In this document: positions 36,596 through 45,760 of the stretch, one piece after another
Layout of the letters: the number at the start of each line of letters is the position of its first letter
How positions within the stretch are numbered: position 1 is the first letter of the stretch
Origin: Simplicispira psychrophila DSM 11588
GTDB taxonomy: Bacteria; Pseudomonadota; Gammaproteobacteria; Burkholderiales; Burkholderiaceae_C
Reading direction: 5' to 3'
DNA: 64,000 bases
NCBI RefSeq assembly: GCF_000688255.1
Contig: NZ_JHYS01000001.1
Coordinates: 124,001 to 188,000, forward strand
Program-made: the position numbers and the translations under genes
The notes under the pieces: generated by a model
What the model was told of the DNA's origin: nothing
Database searches by the model: none
Seen by the model: only the letters and a program-made list of their open reading frames with translations

Positions 36596-37741
36596 TTACA
36601 CCGTAGGCATGGCTTCTTTTTCAAGGGCGCGGCGGGCCTGCACGGCGGCAGCGAGTTCCCCCAGGGTGTGCAGCGAGTCTTCCCAGCCCAGGCAGGCATC
36701 GGTGATGCTTTTGCCATATTCAAGGCTGCTCGGCAGGTCTTTTCCGGGAGTGAATTTTTGCGTGCCAGCCATCAGGTTGCTTTCAATCATGAGGCCAAAC
36801 ACGCTGCGTGAGCCGGCGGCGATCTGCGCGGCAATGTCGCGCGCCACGTCTTGCTGCTTCTGGTGCTGCTTGCTGCTGTTGGCGTGGCTGCAATCAACCA
36901 TCAGGGTGGCGGGCAATTGGGCTGCAGCCAGGTCCTGGCATGCAGCGGCGACGCTGGCAGCGTCGTAGTTGGGTGCCTTGCCACCGCGCAGGATGACGTG
37001 GCAGTCGCGGTTGCCCTGGGTATCGACAATCGCCACTTGGCCGTTCTTGTGCACCGACAAGAAGTGGTGCCCCCGGCTGGCCGACTGGATGGCGTCGGTG
37101 GCAATGCGAATGTTGCCATCGGTGCCGTTCTTGAAGCCAATCGGCGCCGACAGGCCCGAGGCCAGCTCGCGATGCACTTGACTCTCGGTGGTGCGCGCGC
37201 CAATCGCACCCCAGCTGATGAGGTCGGCAATGTATTGCGGCGAAATGACGTCCAGAAACTCGCTGCCCGCCGGCACGCCCAGGCGGTTGATGTCGATCAG
37301 CAACTGGCGCGCCATGCGCAGGCCTTCGTCGATGCGGTAGCTCTCGTCCAGGTAAGGGTCATTGATCAGGCCCTTCCAGCCGACGGTAGTGCGTGGTTTT
37401 TCAAAATACACACGCATCACGATCTCCAGCGTGTCGGCGTACTGGGCCCGCGCGGCCTGCAGGCGACGGGCGTAGTCCAGCGCCGCCACCGGGTCGTGGA
37501 TGGAGCACGGACCAATGATGACCAGCAGACGGTCGTCGTCGCTGGCCATGATGTCATGGATATTTTTGCGGGTCTGCGTGACCAGCGTCTCGATCGCGGT
37601 GGCGCGGATCGGGAAGAAGCGGATCAAATGTTCGGGAGGGGGCAGCACGGTGATGTCCTTGATACGTTCGTCGTCGGCTTGGCTGGTTTTTTCGACGTTT
37701 CGGTACCAGGCATCGCTGGCGGGGGTGGCTTGAGCCGTCAT
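36596..37741 (-). CDS. aroG: 3-deoxy-7-phosphoheptulonate (DAHP) synthase, AroF/G/H class
   Basis: First enzyme of the shikimate pathway, condensing phosphoenolpyruvate and erythrose 4-phosphate. In 381 residues I see VIIGPCSIHDP, MRVYFEKPRTTVGWKGL, GFKNGTDGN, VDCSHANSSKQH and DACLGWEDS, all hallmarks of the class I AroG-like enzymes. The ATG at 37741 follows GAGAGGAAG. The gene is preceded by an intrinsic terminator and an aromatic-rich leader peptide, which suggests attenuation by aromatic aminoacyl-tRNA supply. Which isozyme this represents (AroF, AroG or AroH) cannot be told from sequence alone. Confidence 0.94.
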   Translation of the reverse strand: MTAQATPASDAWYRNVEKTSQADDERIKDITVLPPPEHLIRFFPIRATAIETLVTQTRKNIHDIMASDDDRLLVIIGPCSIHDPVAALDYARRLQAARAQYADTLEIVMRVYFEKPRTTVGWKGLINDPYLDESYRIDEGLRMARQLLIDINRLGVPAGSEFLDVISPQYIADLISWGAIGARTTESQVHRELASGLSAPIGFKNGTDGNIRIATDAIQSASRGHHFLSVHKNGQVAIVDTQGNRDCHVILRGGKAPNYDAASVAAACQDLAAAQLPATLMVDCSHANSSKQHQKQQDVARDIAAQIAAGSRSVFGLMIESNLMAGTQKFTPGKDLPSSLEYGKSITDACLGWEDSLHTLGELAAAVQARRALEKEAMPTV

Positions 37742-37780
37742 GGTTCGCTTCCTCTCGATGGGTAAATCAACAGACACTTA

Positions 37781-37818
37781 AAAACAAAAAACCGCCGGGC
37801 TCTGCAGCGTCGGCGGTT
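37781..37818 (-). terminator. Attenuator terminator upstream of the DAHP synthase gene
   Basis: On the minus strand AACCGCCG (from 37818) pairs with CGGCGGTT around a 13-base loop and is followed by TTTTTTGTTTTT. It lies in the 5' leader, 40 bases before the aroG ATG. Its 5' arm CCGCC (37813-37817) can alternatively pair with GGCGG at 37859-37863, at the end of the leader peptide, which would prevent the terminator. Confidence 0.85.
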
Positions 37819-37854
37819 GGGTGGGAAGTATTCAGGTGCTTGCGCGCTTGCCTC

Positions 37855-37911
37855 TCATCCGCCTTGGACCGAGAAGTAAAACCAAAAATAAAACGCGCCA
37901 CGTAAATACAT
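37855..37911 (-). CDS. Aromatic leader peptide of the DAHP synthase attenuator
   Basis: An 18-codon frame encodes MYLRGAFYFWFYFSVQGG. Seven consecutive residues (FYFWFYF) are Phe, Tyr or Trp, an extreme run for a random frame. It ends 37 bases before the terminator stem. A weak GAG ribosome site precedes the ATG by about five bases. The GGCGG that overlaps the last codons could pair with the terminator's 5' arm when a ribosome stalls on the aromatic codons. Translation to the stop would cover it and allow termination. This is the logic of trp and pheA leaders in enterobacteria. Confidence 0.82.
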   Translation of the reverse strand: MYLRGAFYFWFYFSVQGG

Positions 37912-37985
37912 GGCGCTCAATGTAGCACAGTCGCGCTGCACTGCAGCATGGCAACAACCCCGCTGTCGCCGCACCAGAAAACCTT

Positions 37986-38522
37986 TCACGACGCGCGATA
38001 TCGCTGCCACCAGGCACGCAGGCGCAGCCACGCCGCGCTGCTGCGCCCGAGTGGCACCGGCGGCGCCTCGCTCAGCGGGCCATTGCCATGCTGGTAGATA
38101 TCCACCAGCAGCACGCCCTCGCCCAAGGTGCGCCAGGCCAGCAGTTCGACGCGGTCAAAGCAGTCGCCCTCGCGCAGGCTGCGCTCCTCCAGCGCCTGGC
38201 GCCAGTCCTGCACGGCGCCAGACAATTCTTGTTGCGCGTTCTGATAAGCGTCAAAGGAATACAGGGTATGCCAAGCAGAATCGAGCCCGGTCAAAAAAAA
38301 CTGGTGCTGGCGCACGCCCTGCCACAGCGCCACCGCACAGCGGGTGATGTGCGCGGCATCGCGGCGCAGGCGGCGTGCCTGCAAGGCATTTTCAATGCAT
38401 TGGGCCAGCGCGCCTAGGCTGGTGCGCCATTGCTGCAACTCTTCCTCGGCCCGGAAATCGCGCCCAAAACGGCTGGAGTGGCCAGACCATGCCGGCGTGG
38501 GTTGCAGGCCGGTGCTCGTCAT
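37986..38522 (-). CDS. Hypothetical 178-residue protein downstream of tldD
   Basis: Soluble protein rich in Arg, Trp and Gln, with helical segments RAEEELQQWRTSLGALAQ and RRLRRDAAHITRCAVALW. A C-terminal part reads GEGVLLVDIYQHGNGPLSEAP and then a Trp/Arg-rich end. No known domain recognised. The ATG at 38522 starts 14 bases after the tldD stop, and upstream codons overlap tldD, so this start is reasonable although the ribosome site is weak. Likely the last gene of the rodA/tldD strand run. Confidence 0.72.
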   Translation of the reverse strand: MTSTGLQPTPAWSGHSSRFGRDFRAEEELQQWRTSLGALAQCIENALQARRLRRDAAHITRCAVALWQGVRQHQFFLTGLDSAWHTLYSFDAYQNAQQELSGAVQDWRQALEERSLREGDCFDRVELLAWRTLGEGVLLVDIYQHGNGPLSEAPPVPLGRSSAAWLRLRAWWQRYRAS

Positions 38523-38536
38523 CGCGACAACAACAC

Positions 38537-40021
38537 TCAGGCGGTGCCGCCCACCGTCAAGCCTTCGATGCGCAGCGTTGGCTGGCCCACGCCCACCGGC
38601 ACGCTCTGGCCCTCTTTGCCACAGGTGCCAACACCGCTGTCGAGCTTCATGTCGTTGCCGATCATGCTGATTTTTTTCAGCGATTCGGGGCCGCTGCCAA
38701 CGATGGTGGCGCCCTTGACCGGGTACAAAATTTTGCCGTTTTCCACCCAATAGGCTTCACTGGCAGAAAACACGAACTTACCCGAGGTGATGTCCACCTG
38801 ACCACCACCAAAATTGCTGGCGTAGAGCCCCTTTTTGATGCTGGCGATAATCTCTTGCGGGTCCTTGTCGCCACCCAACATGTAGGTATTGGTCATGCGC
38901 GGCATCGGAATGTGCGCGTAGCTCTCGCGCCGGCCATTGCCGGTGGGCGCGACGCCCATCAGGCGGGCGTTCAGCGCATCCTGGATATAGCCCTTCAAGA
39001 TGCCATCCTCGATCAGCACATTGCGCTGGCTGGCACAGCCTTCATCGTCCACATTCAGCGAGCCGCGCCGGTCGGCGATGGTGCCGTCGTCCAGCACCGT
39101 CACGCCCTTGGCGGCGACGCGCTGGCCAATACGGCCACTGAAGGCGCTCGAACCCTTGCGATTGAAGTCGCCTTCTAGGCCGTGGCCGACGGCCTCATGC
39201 AGCAGCACGCCAGGCCAACCGGGACCAAGTACCACCGTCATCACACCGGCTGGCGCCGGGCGCGCTTCCAAGTTGACCAGGGCGGCATTGACCGCTTCAT
39301 CGACATACTGGTTGATTTGCGCGTCGTCAAAATAAGCCAAGCCAAAACGCCCGCCGCCGCCGGCCGAACCGACCTCGCGGCGCCCGCCCTGCTCGGCAAT
39401 CACCGTCACCGACAGGCGCACCAGCGGGCGCACATCAGCGGCCAGCGTGCCATCGGCACGCGCCACCAGCACCACGTCGTATTCGCTCGCCAGACCGGCC
39501 ATGACCTGCGCCACGCGCGGGTCCTTGGTGCGGGCGCGCTGCTCGACTCTTTCCAGCAGCGCCACCTTGGCGGTGCTGTCGAGCGTGCTGATGGGATCGA
39601 CACCGTCGTACAGGCTGCGGCTAGGCGCTATCTTTTTTGCAGCTACGCGCACACGTCCTGCCTGCGATACCGCCGAAATAGACCGCACCGTGCGGGCCGC
39701 ATCGCGCAGCGAGGCTTCAGAAATGTCGTCGGAGTAGGCAAACGCCGTTTTTTCACCACTGACGGCGCGCACGCCCACGCCTTGGTCGATGGAAAACGAG
39801 CCTGTCTTGACGATGCCCTCTTCCAGGCTCCAGCCTTCGCTGCGGGTGTATTGAAAGTACAGATCGGCGTCGTCCACCTGGTGGGCACGGATGTCTGCCA
39901 GCGCGCGTGCCAAGTGGCCCTCATCCAGGCCAAAAGGCGTCAGAAGCAACTCACGCGCGATGTCGATACGCCGGGCGGTGGGGGCGCGCTGCGGCGCACC
40001 AGAAGAAGAGCTAAAGGTCAT
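38537..40021 (-). CDS. tldD: Metalloprotease TldD
   Basis: Zinc metalloprotease subunit of the TldD/TldE (PmbA) family involved in peptide maturation and turnover. In 494 residues the active-site [11 protein letters not shown] (HExxxH pattern) is near residue 275, and the conserved metal-binding cysteine lies in [11 protein letters not shown] near the C-terminus. The [13 protein letters not shown] region is also typical. TldE is not encoded in this window. Cytosolic. Confidence 0.95.
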   Translation of the reverse strand: MTFSSSSGAPQRAPTARRIDIARELLLTPFGLDEGHLARALADIRAHQVDDADLYFQYTRSEGWSLEEGIVKTGSFSIDQGVGVRAVSGEKTAFAYSDDISEASLRDAARTVRSISAVSQAGRVRVAAKKIAPSRSLYDGVDPISTLDSTAKVALLERVEQRARTKDPRVAQVMAGLASEYDVVLVARADGTLAADVRPLVRLSVTVIAEQGGRREVGSAGGGGRFGLAYFDDAQINQYVDEAVNAALVNLEARPAPAGVMTVVLGPGWPGVLLHEAVGHGLEGDFNRKGSSAFSGRIGQRVAAKGVTVLDDGTIADRRGSLNVDDEGCASQRNVLIEDGILKGYIQDALNARLMGVAPTGNGRRESYAHIPMPRMTNTYMLGGDKDPQEIIASIKKGLYASNFGGGQVDITSGKFVFSASEAYWVENGKILYPVKGATIVGSGPESLKKISMIGNDMKLDSGVGTCGKEGQSVPVGVGQPTLRIEGLTVGGTA

Positions 40022-40066
40022 CAGCCCATTTTAGATGCGCACGCCAGCGTGTGCACCAGCGCGGCT

Positions 40067-41239
40067 TTAGGGCGCCGGACGGGCCTGGCTGCTAGGCGGT
40101 CGTTGGGCGCGCACGATGGACATCAGGATGCCCAGCGCCAACCCCAGCGTGACCATGGCCGTGCCGCCGTAGCTGACAAAAGGCAGCGGCACGCCGACCA
40201 CCGGCAAAATGCCGCTGACCATACCCATGTTGACAAAGGCATAGGTGAAAAAAATCATCGATACCGCGCCCGCCATCAGGCGGCTAAAGCGCGTCGTGGC
40301 GCCCACAGCAATCGCCAGGCTGCGCCACACCAGCAGCAAAAAGCAGACGATCAGGATCAGGTTGCCGATCAGGCCGAATTCTTCAGAAAAAGCCGCAAAG
40401 ATAAAGTCGGTGGTGCGCTCGGGGATGAATTCCAGGTGCGTCTGCGTCCCGGCCATGAAACCCTTGCCAAACACGCCCCCGGCGCCAATGGCGATCATCC
40501 CCTGGATGATGTGAAACCCTCGGCCCAGCGGGTCGCGCGACGGATCCAGCAGCGTACAGATGCGCTGCTGCTGGTAATCGTGCAGCACTGCCCAGCGCAC
40601 CCCGTCAGCACACAGTTGGGGTTCAAAGCTCACCACCAGCGCAATGCCCACCACTCCAAGCAACACCGGCGGCACGATCAGCTTCCACGACAGACCGGCA
40701 AAAAAGATCACCGACAGTCCTGCCGCCAACACCAGCAGCGAGGTGCCCAGGTCAGGCTGCTTCATGATCAGTCCCACCGGCACCATCAGCAACAAGGTGG
40801 CGACAAAGAAATCCAGGGGGCGCAACACGCCCTCGCGGTTTTGAAACCACCAGGCCAGCATCAACGGCATGGCGATTTTCAGCAACTCGCTGGGCTGGAT
40901 GGTGATACCGACGTCAATCCAGCGCTGGGCGCCTTTTTTGGTGATGCCAAACAACGCCACCGCCAACAGCAAAACCACCCCCAGGCCATACAGCGGCACG
41001 GCCGCTGCCATGATTTTCTGCGGCGGAATCTGCGCCACGACAAACAGCAGCACCACGGCAATCAGCATGTTGCGGCCATGGTCAACAAAACGCGTGCCAT
41101 GGTCGTAGCCGGAGGAATACATGGCCAGCAAGCCAATGCCTGCCAGCATCAGCACAATCGCCATCAGCCAGACATCAAACCCACGAAACAGCGGCAAGAT
41201 GCGCTGCGCGAGCGAAGGTTTGTCAAAAATAGTTCCCAT
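40067..41239 (-). CDS. rodA: Rod-shape SEDS peptidoglycan glycosyltransferase RodA
   Basis: Polytopic inner-membrane glycosyltransferase of the elongasome that works with PBP2. The 390 residues contain about ten hydrophobic helices, ITIQPSELLKIAMPL, the signature KQPDLGTSLLVL and the C-terminal GVPLPFVSYGGTAMV. The ATG at 41239 gives the usual N-terminus; the extension to 41326 is not family-like. mreB and the PBP2 gene are not in the window. Confidence 0.96.
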   Translation of the reverse strand: MGTIFDKPSLAQRILPLFRGFDVWLMAIVLMLAGIGLLAMYSSGYDHGTRFVDHGRNMLIAVVLLFVVAQIPPQKIMAAAVPLYGLGVVLLLAVALFGITKKGAQRWIDVGITIQPSELLKIAMPLMLAWWFQNREGVLRPLDFFVATLLLMVPVGLIMKQPDLGTSLLVLAAGLSVIFFAGLSWKLIVPPVLLGVVGIALVVSFEPQLCADGVRWAVLHDYQQQRICTLLDPSRDPLGRGFHIIQGMIAIGAGGVFGKGFMAGTQTHLEFIPERTTDFIFAAFSEEFGLIGNLILIVCFLLLVWRSLAIAVGATTRFSRLMAGAVSMIFFTYAFVNMGMVSGILPVVGVPLPFVSYGGTAMVTLGLALGILMSIVRAQRPPSSQARPAP

Positions 41240-41315
41240 GGCGCAATTATCGCGGTGCGCCCACCACGCCTGCTCTGACCACCGCTGCGCCCCTACAGCC
41301 CCCCCTGAAACCCTT

Positions 41316-41933
41316 ATGACCACCACCCATTTGCTCTACCTGCACGGTTTTCGCTCTTCGCCCCAGTCTGCCAAAGCCCGCCAGATGGCGGCGCAGGTGG
41401 CCAGCCAACACCCCGATGTCCACTGGTGGTGCCCGCAGCTACCGCCGTCGCCGCGTGCCGCCATGGCGCTGCTCAGCGCCGGCATCGCCGACTGGCCGCA
41501 CGGGGCGATGGCGGTGGTCGGCTCGTCGCTGGGCGGCTATTACGCCAGCTGGGTGGCGCAGCAGACCGGCTGCCCAAGCGTCCTGCTCAACCCGGCCGTT
41601 CACCCGGCGCGCGACCTGGAGCGCTACATCGGTGAGCAAACCGCGTGGCATGACCCGGCCGAGCACTTCTTTTTTGAGCCGCGCTTCATCGACGAACTGC
41701 GCGCACTCGATGTCAGCGCCGTGCCCGCTGCGGCGCGGCAACTGGCAGTGATTGCCAAGGGCGACGAAGTGCTCGACTGGCGCGATATGGTGGCACGCTA
41801 CCCGCAGGCCCAACTGCGCCTGCTGGACGGCGGCGACCACGCCCTGAGCGACTTTGACCAGCACTTGCCCGCCATCATCGAATTTTTACAATTAGCCCCC
41901 TCCCTGCCTCTCTCCACTCGGTCTGCACCATGA
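41316..41933 (+). CDS. YqiA-like alpha/beta-hydrolase (UPF0227 esterase)
   Basis: 205-residue cytosolic esterase-like protein. It begins THLLYLHGFRSSPQSAKA, has the nucleophile elbow GSSLGGYYA (catalytic Ser) and the catalytic histidine in GGDHALSDF near the C-terminus. The ATG at 41316 is the first that gives the family N-terminus. It overlaps the phosphoesterase gene (ATGA), so the pair is coupled. Divergent from rodA. Confidence 0.88.
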   Translation: MTTTHLLYLHGFRSSPQSAKARQMAAQVASQHPDVHWWCPQLPPSPRAAMALLSAGIADWPHGAMAVVGSSLGGYYASWVAQQTGCPSVLLNPAVHPARDLERYIGEQTAWHDPAEHFFFEPRFIDELRALDVSAVPAAARQLAVIAKGDEVLDWRDMVARYPQAQLRLLDGGDHALSDFDQHLPAIIEFLQLAPSLPLSTRSAP

Positions 41934-42691
41934 AAATCGCCCTGCTCTCCGACTTGCATCTCTCGGTCCACCCTATGGATGCACCACCCACTGACGCCGA
42001 CGTGATGGTGCTGGCCGGCGATCTGCACCGCCCGGCCCAGGCCATGGCCTGGGCGCGGCAGTTTGCCCAGCCCACCCTGTTTGTCGCCGGCAACCACGAG
42101 TTTTATGGCTCGGACCTGAGTAGCACGCTGGCGCAACTGCGCACGCACGCGCAGGACAGCCACGTGCGCGTGCTGGAACGCAATGCATGGCAGCACGGCG
42201 GTGTGCGTTTTTTAGGCTGCACACTGTGGTCGGACTACCGGCTGTTCAGCTCGCCCGAGCAGCGCGAAGAAGGTCTGCGCAAAGCACAAGAATTTGTCCG
42301 CGACTTCAGTCGCATCGGTGTGGCGCCCGACTTTGCGGAGCGCTTCACACCCGCCATTTCGCAGTTGCTGTTTGAGCAATCAGTGCAGTGGCTCGATGAT
42401 CGCTTTGCCGAACCGTTTGACGGCCCCACCGTCGTCATCACCCACTTTGCTCCGGCGCGCGGCAGTGTGGCGGCGCAGTTTGCCGGCTCGCCGCTGAACG
42501 CCTGCTTTGTCTCTGATTTAGAAGCGCACATCCTGCGCTGGCAGCCCGTCCTGTGGCTGCACGGCCATGTGCATGACAGCTTTGACTACCAAGTCGGCGC
42601 CACGCGCATCGTCGCCAACCCGCGCGGCTACGCGCCCGAAGGCGTGGCCGAAAACAAACATTTCCAGCCGCTATTGACTATCGAAATCTGA
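41930..42691 (+). CDS. Calcineurin-like metallophosphoesterase
   Basis: 253 residues with the two-metal phosphoesterase motifs: LLSDLHLSVHP, LAGDLH, VAGNHEFYG, VVITHFAP and LHGHVHDSFDY. These correspond to the conserved D-x-H, G-D, G-N-H-E and G-H-x-H blocks. Substrate unknown; related proteins hydrolyse nucleotides or phosphoesters. Coupled by a four-base overlap to the YqiA-like gene. Confidence 0.88.
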   Translation: MKIALLSDLHLSVHPMDAPPTDADVMVLAGDLHRPAQAMAWARQFAQPTLFVAGNHEFYGSDLSSTLAQLRTHAQDSHVRVLERNAWQHGGVRFLGCTLWSDYRLFSSPEQREEGLRKAQEFVRDFSRIGVAPDFAERFTPAISQLLFEQSVQWLDDRFAEPFDGPTVVITHFAPARGSVAAQFAGSPLNACFVSDLEAHILRWQPVLWLHGHVHDSFDYQVGATRIVANPRGYAPEGVAENKHFQPLLTIEI

Positions 42692-42726
42692 AAAGCCGCT
42701 GCGGCACCCATGGGAGAATGCCGCCC

Positions 42727-44820
42727 ATGCACGCACTGTTTGAAGAAACCGGTAAATTTCTGGCCGGCCGCATCCTCTCCGAAGCCGACACCTCGGCGCA
42801 AATTGAGCTGGACTCTGGTAAACGGGTCAAGGTCAAAAGCGCCCACATTCTGCTCAAATTTGACAAGCCCGCGCCAGCCGAATTGATGGCCCAGGCCCAG
42901 GCTGTGGCCGAGAGCATCGAACTCGACCTGGCCTGGGAATTTGCCCCCGAGGACGAATTTGGTTTTGCTGAGCTGGCACGCGACTATTTTTCGGCCAGCG
43001 CCCCGCTGAGCGAGCAAGCCGGCGTACTGTTTGCGCTGTACCAAGCGCCGCACTACTTCCGCCGCGCCGGCAAAGGCCGCTTCAAAAAGGCCACACCAGA
43101 CATCTTGCAGCAGGCCCTGGCCGCTATCGAGAAGAAAAAAGCCCTGCTGGCGCAAATCGACGACTGGGCCGCGCAACTGGGCCAGGGCGTCTGCCCCGAG
43201 CCGATCCGCGAGCAGCTCTACAAAATCCTGTTTCGCCCGGATAAAAACGCGCCCGAATACAAGGCCGTGGTCGAGGCCAGCCGCGCCACGCACACCGCAC
43301 CGCTGGAGCTGCTGCAAAAAGCCGGCGCCATCGATTCGAGCTACCAGTTCCACTGGAAGCGCTTTTTGTTCGACAACTTCCCCAAGGGCACCGGCTTTCC
43401 GGCGCTGGACGCACCCCAGCCGCCGCAAGACCTGCCGCTGGCCGATGTGCAGGCCTACTCCATCGACGACTCCAACACCACCGAAATCGACGATGCGCTG
43501 TCGGTGCAAGGCTTGGGTAGCGGCACCGTGGTGCTGGGTATCCACATCGCTGCGCCGGGCTTGGCCATCGTGCCCGGCAGCGCACTCGACCAGGTCGGTC
43601 GCCAGCGCCTGTCCACGGTGTACATGCCGGGCTACAAAATCACCATGCTGCCCAGCGAGGTGGTGCAGATCTACACGTTGGACGCCGGCCGCGCCAATCC
43701 CGCCGTATCGCTGTACGTCACCTTCGACGAAGCCACGCTGGAGATCACCGCCACCGAAACCAAGCTGGAGCGCGTACCCGTCAGCGTGAACCTGCGCCAC
43801 GACCAGCTCGACCACATCGTCACCGAGGAATGGCTGGCTGATCCGACTATTGAGCATGAAAACACCCCACAGCCCTTACAGGACGTGCGCAACCAGCTAT
43901 CATTTTTATATATTCTCGCCAAGCACCTGAAAGCCCAGCGCGAAGTGGTACGCGGCAAGCCCGAGAACTTCAACCGCCCGGACTACAACTTCAGCCTGCG
44001 CCGCGACGAAGCCAGCAAGGGCAACGAGCCGGATGGCACGGAACAAGTCGTCATCACCACCCGCCAGCGCGGTGCGCCACTCGACCTGATCGTGGCCGAG
44101 GCGGCCATCGTCGCCAACAGCACCTGGGGCAATTGGATGGCCGAGCTGGGTGTGCCCGGCATTTACCGCAGCCAAGCCAGCTTGGCGCCGGGCGTCAAGG
44201 TGCGCATGGGCACCAAGGCGCTGCCGCACGCCGGCATTGGCGTCAAGAGCTACGCCTGGGCGACCTCACCGCTGCGCCGCTACACCGACTTGGTCAATCA
44301 GTGGCAAATCATTGCCTGCGCGCGCCACGGCAACACTGCCGCACTGGCGGCGCCGTTCAAGCCCAAAGACGCCGATCTGTTCTCCATCATCAGCAACTTT
44401 GACGCCACCTACAGCGCCTACAACGGCTACCAGTCGGGCATGGAGCGCTTCTGGACGCTGAAATATTTGGCGCAAAACAACATCACTGAGCTAGAAGTCA
44501 CCGTCTTTAAAGAAGGCTACGCCGGCAGCTATTTGGTACGCGCCGACACACTGCCGCTGGTGTTTCCGGTGCTGGGCGCACAAAACCTGCCGCGCGGCGC
44601 GCGCCTGCGGGTGCGGCTGGGCGACATCGACGACATCACCCTGGACCTGCACGGCACGCTGCTGGAGCGCCTGGACAATCCGGACGATGCAACCGACGAT
44701 GGCCCGGTAGATGACAGCGAAGACAGCGAAGACGACCAAGCCAGCGCCGGCCCGATCGCCATCGCCGTGGACATGAACGAGACCGAGGCACCGGCCAGCG
44801 CTGATAATCCTGCCCCGTGA
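42727..44820 (+). CDS. RNase II/RNase R-like exoribonuclease (RNB domain)
   Basis: 697-residue 3'-5' exoribonuclease-like protein. The RNB catalytic motif YSIDDSNTTEIDDALSV near residue 245 provides the metal-binding aspartates. GYKITMLPSEVVQIYTLDAG and YAWATSPLRRYTDLVNQ are further RNB features. An S1-like domain and an acidic tail (DDGPVDDSEDSEDDQAS) end the protein. I use the ATG at 42727 because GGGAG lies ten bases upstream, while the ATG at 42718 is only three bases from it. A dispersed repeat (43852-43900) is translated as part of HENTPQPLQDVRNQLSF. Confidence 0.9.
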   Translation: MHALFEETGKFLAGRILSEADTSAQIELDSGKRVKVKSAHILLKFDKPAPAELMAQAQAVAESIELDLAWEFAPEDEFGFAELARDYFSASAPLSEQAGVLFALYQAPHYFRRAGKGRFKKATPDILQQALAAIEKKKALLAQIDDWAAQLGQGVCPEPIREQLYKILFRPDKNAPEYKAVVEASRATHTAPLELLQKAGAIDSSYQFHWKRFLFDNFPKGTGFPALDAPQPPQDLPLADVQAYSIDDSNTTEIDDALSVQGLGSGTVVLGIHIAAPGLAIVPGSALDQVGRQRLSTVYMPGYKITMLPSEVVQIYTLDAGRANPAVSLYVTFDEATLEITATETKLERVPVSVNLRHDQLDHIVTEEWLADPTIEHENTPQPLQDVRNQLSFLYILAKHLKAQREVVRGKPENFNRPDYNFSLRRDEASKGNEPDGTEQVVITTRQRGAPLDLIVAEAAIVANSTWGNWMAELGVPGIYRSQASLAPGVKVRMGTKALPHAGIGVKSYAWATSPLRRYTDLVNQWQIIACARHGNTAALAAPFKPKDADLFSIISNFDATYSAYNGYQSGMERFWTLKYLAQNNITELEVTVFKEGYAGSYLVRADTLPLVFPVLGAQNLPRGARLRVRLGDIDDITLDLHGTLLERLDNPDDATDDGPVDDSEDSEDDQASAGPIAIAVDMNETEAPASADNPAP
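43852..43900 (-). repeat. Dispersed palindromic repeat inside the RNase II-like gene
   Basis: Minus-strand landmarks: ATAGCTGGTTGCGCACGTCC, GTAAGGGCTGTGGGG, TGTTTTCATGCTC, preceded by AAAAATG. The gene runs through it in frame. Confidence 0.7.
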
Positions 44821-44899
44821 ACATAGCCCCCATGCTCCACCGTTGCGCGAGTCGCTGCCCCCCGGGGCGGCCGCTTTTTCATCTTGGGGTGGCCCGGCG

Positions 44900-45760
44900 A
44901 TGAAAAAACCTGCCTACTTCCGGTCGTTGAGCACGCTGCAGCTGGCGCTGGGCGTCTCCGTGCTGCTGCACGCCGCCGTGCTATCGGTGCGCTTTGTCGA
45001 TCCCGAAGGCTTCAACCGCGTGTTCCAGGACACGCCGCTGGAAGTGATTCTGGTCAATGCCAAATCGAATGAACGCCCCGACAAGGCGCAGGCCATTGCC
45101 CAGTTTGCACTGGCCGGGGGCGGCGAAGCGGCCCAGGGACGCGCCACCAGCCCGCTGCCCTACTCGGCCCTGACCGCTGTCGGTAACGACTTTGAAGACG
45201 CACAGCGCAAGATGGATACCTTGCAGGAACAGCAAACCCAATTGCTGGCCCAGTTGCGCCGGCAGATCGCCGCCCTGCCGCCGCCCGACCCGCGCCAAGC
45301 GAGCAAAAACAACGCCCAAAGCGTGCAGGACGAAAAGCGCCGCCAACTCGTCAAATTGCTGGCCGAAATTGAAAAGCGCATCAACGAAGAAAACGCCCGC
45401 CCGAAAAAACGCTTTATCAGCCCGGCGACGCGCGAAGAGGTTTACGCCATCTACTACGACGCCATGCGCCGCAAGGTGGAAGACAAGGGCACACAGAATT
45501 TCCCCGAACAAGCCGGCAAAAAACTCTACGGCGAGCTGACCATGATCGTCACCGTCAACCACGACGGGCGCGTACTGGACACTGAAATCGTGCAGGGCTC
45601 GGGCAACCATTTACTGGACAACCGCGCCCAGGCTATCGCCCGCGCGGCGGGCCCGTTTGGCGCCTTCAACCCTGAAATGCGCAGCAAGGCCGACCAGATC
45701 GCCGTCGTCTCGCGCTTCAAATTCACGCGCGAGCAGACCCTGGAGACCAGCGTGCAATGA
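44900..45760 (+). CDS. Energy transducer TonB
   Basis: 286-residue TonB-family protein. It has one N-terminal membrane anchor (about residues 11-30), a periplasmic coiled-coil-like Gln/Lys-rich region (LQEQQTQLLAQLRRQI), and a C-terminal TonB domain (YGELTMIVTVNHDGRVLDTE). It transfers proton-motive energy to outer-membrane receptors. exbB/exbD are not nearby. The ATG at 44900 gives a normal N-terminus. The stop overlaps the aroE start (ATGA). Confidence 0.86.
   Translation: MKKPAYFRSLSTLQLALGVSVLLHAAVLSVRFVDPEGFNRVFQDTPLEVILVNAKSNERPDKAQAIAQFALAGGGEAAQGRATSPLPYSALTAVGNDFEDAQRKMDTLQEQQTQLLAQLRRQIAALPPPDPRQASKNNAQSVQDEKRRQLVKLLAEIEKRINEENARPKKRFISPATREEVYAIYYDAMRRKVEDKGTQNFPEQAGKKLYGELTMIVTVNHDGRVLDTEIVQGSGNHLLDNRAQAIARAAGPFGAFNPEMRSKADQIAVVSRFKFTREQTLETSVQ

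Noticed and set aside
39615-39660. Possible further copy of the dispersed palindromic repeat inside tldD
   Set aside because: Only short pieces (GTAGCTGCAAAAAAG, TAGCGCCTAGC) match and the palindrome is absent, so it could be chance.
39182-41278. 698-codon frame on the plus strand across tldD and rodA
   Set aside because: Antisense to two well-supported genes. The product is low-complexity His/Gln/Arg sequence with no domain.
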